The notes beneath the pieces are model-generated. The model was not told the origin of the DNA. It worked only from the letters and a program-made list of their open reading frames with translations, and searched no databases. DNA of 64,000 bases, taken from the NCBI GenBank assembly GCA_017871115.1, contig JAFCIZ010000008.1, forward strand, positions 930,001-994,000, read 5' to 3'. This DNA is from Cunninghamella blakesleeana. Lineage: Eukaryota > Mucoromycota > Mucoromycetes > Mucorales > Cunninghamellaceae. Below are positions 1 through 11,238 of the stretch, in pieces. The number at the start of each line of letters is the position of its first letter. The first letter of the stretch is position 1. Position numbers and translations under genes: made by a program.

Positions 1-482
1 GGAGCAAATAATTTAGCGAAAGTAGGTGAGGACATGTCAGGTTTTTGAGATAAAGTTGAAATAAGAATAAATTCACGTTGGGCTTGAATAGCTTCGGTTA
101 CAATAATAGCCTATATAGAACAGAAACCAAAATAAAAAAAAATATAAAATGAATAAATAAAATATAACTGCATAGATATATATACTCATATCATTATAAT
201 TATCATTATTGCTATTATTACTTGTTCAGCAACAACATCACCAATTTCTTGAGATAACTTGATATATTTTTCTACAGCTTCTCCGATAATATCATCTTGC
301 TTTTGTAATTGAGCAGGTATTTCATTAGCGTTGTTATTATTTGCTGCAGCAGGAGGTGGGGCATTATTAGATGAAGCTGTTACAGCTGAGGCAGATGATG
401 AAGACATGGCCAAATCCTCAAGGCGAGTAGTGGCCACCTCTAATCGTTTTATAAGATTTGCTAAGGAATGAAATTCAGACAT
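1..482 (-). CDS. SRV2: Cyclase-associated protein CAP/Srv2, N-terminal part (partial)
   Basis: Actin-recycling and adenylyl-cyclase-binding protein; only the N-terminus lies in the window and the gene runs off the left edge. Exons 222-482 and 1-110 are joined across a GTAATA...AG intron with no phase shift. The start (ATG at 482) opens with LIKRLEVATTRLEDLA, the N-terminal helix typical of CAP that carries the cyclase-binding RLE repeats. An Ala/Pro/Asn-rich linker follows (about residues 42-55), then the start of the helical N-terminal domain (EKYIKLSQEIGDVVAEQ, then EAIQAQREFILIS). In the family this domain promotes cofilin-actin turnover. Identification rests on the N-terminal motif and its position; the proline-rich region and the beta-helical CARP domain are outside the window. 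Confidence 0.85.
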
Positions 483-1103
483 GGAGTAAAAGTGATAATA
501 AAAAACGAGGTAGAAGGGAAAAAAGGAAAAGAAAGCGAAAGAAAAAAAAAACTGAAGGAGTCCTATATAGAAAAAGCGGCATTTTAAAGTTTTAAAAATT
601 AATTTTTAAATTTTAATATTTTTTTCTGTGTATATTAAATTAAATATGTTCATACTATGATAATCATATTAGTACGTGCCACTTGGCATTTTTTCTTAGT
701 TAATATATAATATAGTAATAATGGTAGTTATATATTATTTAATAGCATATGAGAAAGTTAAAAGATAATTGTATTACTTGGCTATTTCTCTCGTTTTATT
801 TATTAAATATAAAGTAATTTAGACCTAATTAACAAAAATGAGCATTTTATATACAGTATTAGCAAATTTAATAAGTTATATTTTTTTGTACATATCCTAA
901 ACATTATTATGTTTTGTTGCTGTCGTTGTTTTACATTTTGATGGCAAAATATTAGGATGCTAAAAAGAAAAAGTTTATATGTATATATTTATAAATCAAA
1001 AAAGATAAAATAAAAGATATATATAAAAGCAGGTTGACTTTTTTATGTAACAGTATATATAGTTAAAAAAGCAAAAATAATCTTTTTTGTTTCTCTTTTG
1101 CTT
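483..1103. other. Intergenic, 620 bp, no gene seen
   Basis: Upstream of the CAP gene and downstream of the F-box gene stop. AT-rich sequence with short A and T runs; no coding-like frame, RNA gene or repeat seen. It should contain the CAP promoter. Confidence 0.6.
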
Positions 1104-3006
1104 TTATAGTGATTTAGCAATATCTTCATAAATCGACATTGTAAAATAGATACGAAGAACTTTACCAAACGTATTTACTTGATCTGAAGTAGGGCCTAAT
1201 GGCCTAGTAGGGGGAATCCGATAATGATTTAAATGGTATTTAATAATAGAGATAGCTAATTCTGATGATCGATGCTTTTTTTTAATACCGTTTTTTAATG
1301 TATTGGAAACATCTGAAGGTAAAAGAGAAATGGCATACTTGATCATTGCAGGTTTCCATAGAGATTGAATTTCATCCCATAAAAATTTAGGTGGTCGATC
1401 GTTATCTAGTTCGTCAAATTCTACAGGTTGATATATATGCTGTTTGAATCGTTTGGTTAACCATTGTTCAAGAGCTTTCTTTTTAGCTAATTCAGTTGCT
1501 TTAATACTATCCACTTGTCTAAAATACTTATTTTTTCTATACATATAATAAAACAATATAAAGAATAAAAAAATCAGTAAATCACGTGAACCATTTCAAT
1601 ACTTAGTTTAAATCTTTTCTAAAAAAAAATAACGCTTACGGATAATCTGAATCACATTCTACAGAAAGACATTGAGCCAAACAAAAATCATAATCTGTAC
1701 ATCGGTTAAACCAATCTAATTCTCTGGTTGCATTAACTATTTTCTGAAGATCCCCAAAACCTTGTCGAATATACCGAGTGACTACCTTCATTCCATAAGG
1801 GATGGAGAGACCATATAAAAGAAGTTTTTTTTCTAAAAGAATTTTTCTCTTATTTTGTTCTAATAAAGTTAAAAAGCAGTAAAAAAAAAAAATGCATGAA
1901 TATATATAATAACATTTATTCATTTTTTTTTTCTCTCTCTTTGCCTTTGCTTTTGTCTATTTCCTTCATTTACCTTCTAATTCAAATGGATCATCCTGAG
2001 CTTTCTTGATATCTCTTTTCTCTAATTGAGCCAAAAATCCCACTGAACCACCATATTTTTGTTTCACCGTAGTCATAATATCTGTATAACGATATAATCG
2101 CATAAAAGGTAAGCTTCTTCCATGTGGGTTTCTTACCGTAATGCAATGTATATTTTCCAAATCTTTATACGTTAATAAAAAATCATGTTCGGCTGTTGAT
2201 TTATCAATAAAATTTTCATGTACATTGTATTTTAATTCAAATTCATTATCTTCTATAGTATTATTATTATTATTATTATTATCATGCTGAGGCTGCTGAG
2301 GCTCAGAATAATATTTTTTTCGACAAGATAAACATAAATATAATTTACTATGTTCACTAGCAAGATGAATATTCAAAACAGCTTTAGCTCCATCTCCACT
2401 ACATATATATTTAAAACATTCTTCACATATTCTATTTCGTCTTTCTGCGACGGCTTTCTTATAGTTATAGAAGATTAAATCTTTTTCTTCAATCTCTTCT
2501 TCATCTTCATCGTCATCGTCTTCATCGTCTTCGTTGTCTACTTCTTCGTGATGTTGTTGTTGCTGCTGTTGCTGCTGTTGTTGGCGCTTTACTAGAAGTT
2601 TATTTTTCTTTCTTATTTTTTTTTCATACTCTTTAATTAAAATAGGCGAAGTATTTATAACTTGTTCCCATATAGGTAAGTGTTGAATAAGATTATGAAA
2701 CATTTTACATACAGCCGATAGTTCAAATAAATGTGATATTTTTAAATGAGAAAAGATATTAAGCCATAATTCTGGAAAGTTATTGGAAGTAAATCGAATA
2801 TCAGGTATATTACTAAAAATGGTTGTTTTTTGCAGTATATGTGTTGGTGGCGTTGGTATTTGCTTTGGTATTATGTCTACTACATCACAAACTCTATTAT
2901 TATTATTATTATTATTAATATCTCTATTTCTCTTTAGAATAGCATTTTGACTGTTTAAAAGTTGATGTCGTTTTCTTTTTCCAATAAGAACTGATGCATT
3001 AGGCAT
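1104..3006 (-). CDS. F-box protein with Cys/His-rich zinc-like region
   Basis: Probable substrate receptor of an SCF ubiquitin ligase. Three exons (1974-3006, 1640-1859, 1104-1536) join in phase to 561 aa through GTAAAT and GTAAGC donors. Residues 77-118 (FPELWLNIFSHLKISHLF through LPIWEQVI) read as an F-box, the Skp1-binding motif. Next come a poly-Gln run and an acidic stretch of Asp/Glu (about residues 143-175), then CEEC...H...H...CLSC, a C-x2-C/C-x2-C arrangement that could bind zinc. The C-terminal half (YKDLENIHCITVRNPHGRS onward, then the two small exons) has no domain I recognise, but its unbroken frame across both introns supports the model. A basic patch near the N-terminus (GKRKRH) hints at nuclear localisation. 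The substrate is unknown. Confidence 0.8.
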
Positions 3007-4083
3007 AGTATATTTAATATTTTTTATATTTTTATTCTTGTTTACTAAATTTTTTTTTAAAAAAAGTAAAGGAAAGCTGAAAAAATCATTGCTGGGATTA
3101 AAAATTTATACCTTTTTTTTTCATGCTTAATTTTAAAAACGATACAATATAACAGTTGGAAAAGATTAAGTATTAAAATCAAGTAAAAGAATGCTGTTCT
3201 ATTTAATTGATTTTTTTATTTCTCATTAAAAAATAAAATAAAGTAAGAAAAGCTCTATATTTTTATTTGTATACACAGCATTATTATATCAAATTGACTT
3301 TGGAGGGTGAGGGAGGCCTCGACTAAAAGTTTATTATCTAAAAAGATATTACATCACCAACTATATACATCATTAAAAAACTTTAATTGAGTTTCAAAGA
3401 AGTTGTAACATAATTTTTTCATATTTTATACAACATTTAATCTAACGATTGTGATTATGTGTTTAGGATAATATATTAAACGCACGCATAGAATGACAAA
3501 CAATTAATTATAATAAACTTCTCTTTTGATAATAAATCTATAAATATATCATCCTTATTTACCAACTTGCCTTTTTTAAAAATAAGAAAAAAATAAAAAT
3601 AAAAACCGCATTTTTTTATAAAAAATATTACATGTGTAATTCATTATAATAATCATAATGAATTAATAAATGACAATAATGAGATATTTATTTTAAACTT
3701 GGGTTATATTATATTAAAATATCATACATACACCAATACAAACCTTTTTTTCCCAATTTGTAAAAAGCCGCAAAATATAGATATATTGAGTTTTAAATTT
3801 ATTTATTTATAAATAATCAATATATATAAAATAATAATAAACAACAGATCATATAAGTCAACAAATGAATATGATGTTCATTTTATAATTTATTTTTATA
3901 GCAATTTGTTAAATTTATTTATAATACTAATAATAATAGAAATTAAATATAAAAATGATAATAATGAAATGAAGTTTTTTTTAAAATATGCAAAAGGAAA
4001 AAGTAATAAAAAAAGAAAAAGAAAGAGAGTCAATAGTTATAATTGAGGGATTTTTTTTAAAAAAAAAAGGATAAACAAATACA
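3007..4083. other. Intergenic, about 1.1 kb, no gene seen
   Basis: Lies 5' of the F-box gene and 3' of the SERTA-like gene. It holds T-run/A-run junctions at 3050-3065 and 4051-4068. I see no coding-like frame or RNA gene. Confidence 0.6.
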
Positions 4084-4800
4084 TTATATGGATGCAATAG
4101 GAGAAATATGATGATTTTGAGTTCCAATGGATCTGCAATCTGGCGATACAATGGAGGAATTGGGTATTAAAAAGGAAGGATATTGTAAAAAGTCTTCGTC
4201 ATCTTGAGGAATCACAAAAGCATTATCACCCATGGGGGCTAATGATTTCATTGATAAATGCATACTGCTATTAGATGATGGTTGGTTATTATTATGATGA
4301 TCTATATTAAATAATTGTTGCTGATGATTATTCATTTCATCATCATGTTGATCATAATCATCTTCATTGTCTTGATCAGAGTGACTTAATGGAGAATGAT
4401 ATTCAACGTGATGATATTGATGATCATAATGGTGTTGATGTTGTTGTTGTAAAGATAAATCATGGCTTGTTTGAATGATATTAATAGCTGTTAAATCTTC
4501 TTCTGAAGTAATAGGTCCATCTTCTTCTTCAAAAGACATGACTCTTCTATTTGTACGAGCTGTTCTTTTTTGTAAAAATTGTTCTGCTCTGGATAAGGTG
4601 TTACATAATAATAAACGCTCTCGAACATGATATTTAGGCTTATGTCGTTTATCGTCTTTATCTAATTTTTTGATAGCTAAACTATACGCTTTATTGGCTA
4701 CTTGTCTTGGACTAAGATTGTTATTACTAGAAAAGAGTGTACTTGGTGCTGCTCTTTGGTTGGATTTATTTTGATTTCTTGTCCAGAGTAATGAAGCCAT
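4084..4800 (-). CDS. Gln/His/Asp-rich protein with SERTA-like segment
   Basis: Single-exon gene of 238 aa; function unknown. Residues about 31-80 contain VANKAYSLAIKKLD, then HVRERLLLCNTLSRAEQFLQ, which resembles the SERTA motif (short basic helix, then LxxNTLxR). SERTA proteins are transcriptional co-regulators in animals; the resemblance here is by eye and weak. The rest is low complexity: Gln/His runs (about 118-135), an acidic stretch, then Asn/Ser-rich sequence and a hydrophobic C-terminus. Arg/Lys-rich segments around residues 50-88 suggest a nuclear protein. The start at 4800 is the only upstream ATG of the frame. It could also be a lineage-specific protein with a chance match. Confidence 0.65.
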   Translation of the reverse strand: MASLLWTRNQNKSNQRAAPSTLFSSNNNLSPRQVANKAYSLAIKKLDKDDKRHKPKYHVRERLLLCNTLSRAEQFLQKRTARTNRRVMSFEEEDGPITSEEDLTAINIIQTSHDLSLQQQHQHHYDHQYHHVEYHSPLSHSDQDNEDDYDQHDDEMNNHQQQLFNIDHHNNNQPSSNSSMHLSMKSLAPMGDNAFVIPQDDEDFLQYPSFLIPNSSIVSPDCRSIGTQNHHISPIASI

Positions 4801-5529
4801 GGGGTCTGTTTTTATTATTATTTTTATTATTAAGTTTTATATTTCTATCCCTTTCTTTATTGATATTAATTAAAAGGTTGTGGTTCATGGAATAAAGGGA
4901 ATGGTGTATATATGTATATATTTTTTTAGAAAGAGTAATAAGTTTTTTTCAGTAGTTGAGTTAAAAAAAAAAAAAAGGAAAAGAAAGAGGAATAAAATTA
5001 GGAAATCTCCACATTTTTTTTCTTTTATATTTGAAATTTTATGAACAACCAATCCAGAATCCGGAAATAACCGGAGCTTAAAGACAAAAAACGACCGGAC
5101 TTTTAAAATTGATCAAATTGTAGGACTCTGTTAAGAAAAGATAAAAACTTTATTATATCGTTAAAGTTTAGTTTGGTTTGTGACTAATGGTGCTGATAAA
5201 AAGATTATCATAAGTATATAATAAGAAAAATAAACATAGCAGCATACGTATAAGATTTTTGCAAATAAAAAAGGGGAATTTTTTTAATTGACTAGCAACT
5301 ATCTCCGATATAATTTAGACCCTTTTTTTTTTTATTACTGGATCATAACAAAAGATAATAGTGATGTTTAAGTAATTAAAATTACCTCATTATCGATAAA
5401 AAAGAGTTCGGCGTAGTATGATAAAGATAAAAAAAAAAAAAACTCAACACAGTATATTTATAAAATATAATTATTCTATTTCCTTTCTTTTTATGTTTTT
5501 CCTCTAAATTAAAAGTAACCATTTTATTT
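4801..5529. other. Intergenic, about 730 bp, no gene seen
   Basis: AT-rich, with T and A runs at about 5320 and 5430. A small GC-richer patch near 5055-5100 (CCGGAAATAACCGGAG and ACGACCGGAC) could be an upstream element of the SERTA-like gene. No coding frame seen. Confidence 0.5.
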
Positions 5530-8500
5530 CTATTCTAAACCAGAATGTCGGAGTAGAGCATTTACATCTACATTTTCTCTACCTCTAAATTCCTTCCAAA
5601 CTTGTCTTGGATTAGTTCCGCCACCCAATGCTAATACTGTGTCGCGGTATCGTTGACCTACCTTTGTAACCGATTCTCCGTTTGACTGAGCTTCCTCAAA
5701 TGCACCATAGGCATCGGCAGAAAATGTTTCAGAATATTTATATCTATAATTATATAAAATAAAAGTAAAAATAAAAACAAAATATTACTATATTATTCTA
5801 GAGTATCCTATATAATATGTTTTAAGTAAAAATCATATATGCACTTACGAATAATAACCAGCAGAATACCCACCACTAAATATATGTTCAAAAGAACATA
5901 AAAATCGATCTTCAGGTAAGCGAGGAATTAAAGTAGTTGCTTTGGCAATTTCTGCGTCAACATCAAATACACTTGGATCAGAAGGTTTGGAAGGAGGTGT
6001 AAATTTGGAATAAAGCGTTAAATCAACCTTGGCAAAATGAAGCTATTTATAAAAATAAAAATAAAAATAGATAACAATGCTGAATAAATAAACCCTTGGT
6101 TCATAAATATATATATTTATTTTTTGTCTTAAAAATAATAATTACCTGTCTAAGCATAGCCATACCACTAAGGAATTGTCTATTTTTTATCAGAGCATCT
6201 ACCATATCTTTTGGCATAGGTTGTCCAGTTTTATAATGACCTGATAGTCGTTCCAGCCATTTGGGTTCACTACAAAAGTTTTCCATGAATTGGGAAGCAA
6301 CCTAATTATTTATATATAAAAATAAAGTAGAGTAAAAATAGTATTATTATTGTTATTACTATAATCTGATATATAGATTTATGCACGCATATATATGCAT
6401 AATGTGGCATTTATTTTATTTTCAAATTACTTCAACAAAATCCCATTCAACCCCATTAATACCCGAGGCATCAGCATAATCAACTGTTGTCATCATCTAA
6501 ATTAAAAATATAAATGTAAAGAAAAAGAATGGTTTAAATAAGATAATTATTATTCATATTAATTAAATATCTAATAACTTACATGCTGAAGACAGTGGCC
6601 AAATTCGTGGAATAATGTTTCTACATCTCTAAACTTCATTAACGATGGTGTATCTTCTGAGCGAGGGGCTGCCTGATTACATATGAGGTGGGCTAAACCA
6701 TAATTTTTTTTTAAAAAAAAGAGATTAAAATTAATAAATGTATTTATTGCATATGTATGTGTATATGTATGTATGTATGTATGTATGAATCCTGATTTTT
6801 TATTATTATCACTTTTATTTTACTTACCAACAGGTAATATAATATCCCCATGCTGATCCTTATAACGTGAGGTCACGGTATTCATCCAAGCTCCTCCCCG
6901 TTTTTCCGAAGGTCTTGAATAAAAGTCGCCATAAAAGTATGCTTTCACTTGTCCCTTTTCAGAAACCTCGAATACTTTAACGTCTTGATGCCAGGTTGTA
7001 ATATGTTTTGATTTTAATTCTTCCTTATTTAATTCACGTACTTGAATCCCCAAGATTTCATCCGTCACAGCAAAAAGCCCTTCCAATACTTTAGGGAAAG
7101 CGAAATATTCTGAAATTGTTTCATCGTCATATTTATATAAAGATTTACGATATTGTTCAGAGACATAAGATGTATCCCAAGGTTGTAATGGCTGATCTTG
7201 AGGATGATTTAAATGATCAACAGCAAACTTTGTCATGGCTTGTAATTCTTTTTTGGCGTGACCAATGGAGGAAGCATAAAGTTGATCTAATAAACCTTCA
7301 GCTGAGGGTACATCGTGGGCCATTTTTACTGAAAGAGATAAATCAGCATATGTCTTGTAACCTAATAAATTTGCCTTTTCATGTTGTAATGCCAATATTT
7401 CATTGATGATAGGTTCATTATTTAATTCACCTTGAGAAGCTTTGGTAATATTGGCTTTGTAAATAGTTTCTCTTAAAGATCGATTACTACAGTTCATCAT
7501 GAAGGGGCCGTAAATGGGGAAATCCAATGTGATACAATATCCGTCCTGTTGTTGGTTGAGAACAGCATTCTTTTTTAGAGTTTCCAAAAAGGTATCAGAA
7601 CAACCAGTTAATTCAGATTTATCATGAATGACTTTTTTAAACGATTTAGTGGAATCCAACATATTGTTACTAAAATTTAGGGATAATTGGGAAAGTCGTT
7701 CCGATATTTCGTTGAATCGTTTCTTTTCTGCTGAGCCTTCAGGAAATCCAATCCCGGCATGTTTCATACTTAATAATGCTTTATCCACAATTCGTTGTTG
7801 TACTTTATCTAATTTATTCCATTCATTTGAATTTTTTAATCCTTCAAGTGCCTTATATTTTGGAACTGATTGATTAATCATTAATCCAAGTTTGACATAT
7901 TCGGGCTGATTTAAATACACACAAAAAAAGAAAAAGAATAAAATATATATGCATAAATATTAGTATTAAGGGTTTTTTCAATCTCTTCCTAGCTAAATTT
8001 TTTTTTATATATGCTTTTTTTTAAAAAAACAAAAATAAAAAATGATACCTGAATTTTTTCCAAAGTAGTACGTAAATCCTCTGTATTTTTAACACTATTT
8101 AAATGATAAAGTAGACTAACTGCTCTTCCTAAATCATTTTCCAATTCTGTCACTATCAGTTTATAAAATATAATAAAATATATAAATAAAAGGAACCTCA
8201 ATATATATATATATATATAAATTTAATAAATACTATTACATTTAGCAATGGATCCTTCCCATGTAGGTTCGAATGATTTTTCCAGGGCTAAAAATTGTTC
8301 TTGAGTAGATTTAAATAAAGCTTGAAAAAAAGGAACCGCTATATCAGGTTTAGTTTGAGTTAAAAGTTGTTCAAAGTCAGGGAAAAGCTTCCAGTTTACA
8401 TATGGTGATTGTTGTAAAGGAGCATTATTCTTTTCAGTAATTGTTGCCATAGAACGCGTTAATTTATTTTTCATTGAAAATAAAGCTTGATGTTTATTTG

Positions 8501-8657
8501 TTAAATGAGTAAAAGAACGTGTTGTGGTTGTTGTCAAACATGGTTTTGGATTTGGAATAAGATTGGATTTATTAGTTGTACGTGAAAATGGTCGTGTTAT
8601 AGAAGACACAACTGAAGATTTATTTCTATTGGTTAAGGTTCGTGAAAATCGATACAT
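5530..8657 (-). CDS. M3A zinc oligopeptidase (oligopeptidase A / organellar oligopeptidase type)
   Basis: Metallo-oligopeptidase that cleaves short peptides, probably in mitochondria. Eight exons (8240-8657, 8049-8152, 6828-7905, 6583-6692, 6431-6496, 6146-6301, 5849-6042, 5530-5743) join in phase to 779 aa. The zinc site HEFGH is at residues 562-566, the expected third ligand is Glu592 in DFVEVASQF, and the C-terminal family signature [16 protein letters not shown] spans the last intron. The first about 70 residues are rich in Arg/Ser/Thr and nearly free of acidic residues ([15 protein letters not shown]...), as in a mitochondrial presequence. PVAHLICNQ and [18 protein letters not shown] resemble the bacterial OpdA and plant OOP branch more than yeast Prd1/thimet. 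Length fits the family. It ends about 195 bp before the next minus-strand gene begins its 3' end. Confidence 0.92.
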
Positions 8658-8852
8658 TACAATAAAATAAAATTAAAATAATAATAATAATAATATTAAT
8701 AAAAGTATATGAGCATATAAATAAAATATATAAAAAAAATTGTATGTATAAAAAAAAGAGAGGAGAGGAAAAAAATAAAAATATAGCACACTAAAAAAAT
8801 AAACAAAAAGATAAATTTAAATACCGCTTCTGTGTCACATCAAAATCTTGAT

Positions 8853-9824
8853 TCAATTTGCTTCGGTAATCTTTTTAAGTAAAGCTCTTTTCATAAATTG
8901 TTCTCTTGCTAATTTTCGAGTACACTAATAATAGAAATAAAAATAAAAATAGTTTATAGATTGTTATTTCATCCACAAAAAATATACATATACACAATTA
9001 TATATATAAATATATATCGAACTCTCACCTTCATAAATGTTGATAAATCAATGCATTCAGTATTTAAAGCTTTTCCTAAATAATAAATGGTATCTACAAT
9101 GGCATTATCGTCTGCTACTAAGTCAAACATTCTAAATCAAAATAATCAAGAAATTAAAAAAAAGAGAAAAAAATAATAGTGATAAATTATCTTATATATA
9201 TTATTAAGTATTTGTAATTTGTAATATATATAAATCTTCTTACTGATTATGAACCACAGTTGTACCAGAAATGACTTCGTCAACAGATACATCAGGTAAA
9301 GTATTTACATTTTTAATGATTTCGTCTATTTCTCTTGATTTCGATTGTAATATATTTATATTATCAAATAGCTGTTCACGAAGATTTTGCAACATGTTTA
9401 TTTCATTTTGAAGTTGAATTTCCCCATCATTTAACTGTCGATTAACTAATAATAATTCGTCCATTTCTTTTGATATATCCATTTGAAAACCTTGCATTCT
9501 TTCGGCTACTTTATGATAAAGTCTATCCTGTAATTCTTTTTCTTTACTATCTATTCCTGGTGTACCAGTATGTATGGTAGCTATTTGATGTGGTGATGGT
9601 TGTTGCTGTTGTTGTTGTTGCTGTTGTTGCTGTTGTTGCTGAGGGTATGGTGATGCAATTGTTGTAACAGATGGTGATTTTGATAAATAAGAATTACTTG
9701 TGCTACTTACTGGTGTTGGACCATAAGAGTTTGGACTTAGTGTTAACCCCTATTATCAGTCATCATTGTCATCATCATAATAATAATTAAATAATAATAA
9801 TAATAATATTATATATATAATTTA

Positions 9825-9867
<43 letters not shown>

Positions 9868-11031
9868 TATATATCCCTCCTTATATATATAAATGTTTTG
9901 TATTTGTAATTATTTACTTACAGCCATATCTTGATTTAAACTATAAGCCATGTCTTGATTCAGATTATAATATGCTGTACCTTCTACTTGCCATCGTGAA
10001 TGGTGAGGTGTATTTTCAATAGCATTAGGTGGTATGATAGGTGATTGTGATTGAGGTTGTGAAAGTGTAGGCTGAGGCATTGATGCGTGAGAAATACCAG
10101 GTGACATAGTAGCTATAGCATGTTCTTTAATAGGTGATCCAACGTTTGAGGAAGGTGAAGACGTAATAGCTTTTGTATAAACAGGTGGTTCATTTCCAAA
10201 TATATGCTGTAATATTGCAATTAATTCAAGTAAAGTATGATTCTGTTTTAGATGAATTTATAAAAAAATAAAAATGAAAAATTATATGTTAATTTTTAAA
10301 AATATAACTATATATGTAAAAATATAGGTAACAAGTAATTTTTTTTTCTTATTACTATTATTATTATTATTATTTCATTATTTAACTATTATATATATAT
10401 ATATATATATTATATTTTACCTCGGTATCTTCTTTCCATTGCGAACGATAAGGGTGATAACATAAACCACTATTGTCTACATGTTTTCCTTCGCGTACAA
10501 GCATATTAGCAGTTGGTTTAACATAAGGAATAGGTGGATATTCAGGGTATTCGGTTGGTATCCAAAAAGCAACTGGAATATTATATGGAATGGATCGATA
10601 AGTTATTGGCACTGTTCCATATAAGCATAATAAAAGTTGCGTATGACCTGTTCTATATGCTAAAAAGAAAGAGAGAAAGAGGAAGAGAAAACGAGAGTAG
10701 AAAGAGAGAGAAAAATAATTAGTTTCACATTTTTTTAAATACTGCTTTAAAAAATACATCATTTTTTTCATTATATTATATAGCGTACTATATGTATCCA
10801 TCTTTGGTTTCAAAGAGGTGTTATACATTTGAAGTACTGCATCTACATCTCTAAAAGTTCGGTCAGGATCTTTATACTAATAAATCATTATAGAAAAGAA
10901 AAGAAAAGAAAAGAGAGGTATATTAAAAAAATGAATATATATTTAAACCCAATATATTATTTTTAAATAATGATAAAACAAATTATTACATATTGAATTA
11001 AAACAGTTTGTAACCAACTTTTAATATCCAT
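8853..11031 (-). CDS. VPS23: ESCRT-I subunit Vps23/TSG101
   Basis: ESCRT-I component that recognises ubiquitinated cargo at endosomes. Seven exons (10990-11031, 10789-10876, 10421-10659, 9922-10242, 9244-9749, 9029-9131, 8853-8924) give 456 aa, all in phase. Residues 1-125 form the UEV domain, an E2-like fold without the catalytic Cys (TGHTQLLLCLYGTVPI, then GLCYHPYRSQWKED). A Pro/Gln/Ser-rich linker with a poly-Gln run follows, then a coiled coil (ELQDRLYHKVAERMQGFQ to SREIDEIIKNV). The C-terminus is the steadiness box (DNAIVDTIYYLGKAL, LAREQFMKRALLKKI). The first exon is only 42 bp. It is divergent from CWC27, the two start codons being 207 bp apart, so they probably share a promoter region. 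Confidence 0.93.
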
Positions 11032-11238
11032 CAAGTCGGTCGAAAAATATTTTTTTTAAAAAAAGTGAGCACCAAGAAGAAAAGGCAAAAAATAAAAAGA
11101 CTTGGAAGATAATAAAATCAAAGCTGCTGTCGGAGTTTAAAAATTTAAAATACTCTTGTCTAGATTTTTCATGTTTTTATTTTTACACTTTTCCACCTTT
11201 TTTTTTCCTAATATTTATAAAAAGAATATTTATATAGC

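Noticed and set aside
9830..9865. Repeat tract as possible CRISPR or satellite
   Set aside because: A simple (AT)n run in a VPS23 intron; no spaced repeats anywhere in the window fit a CRISPR array.
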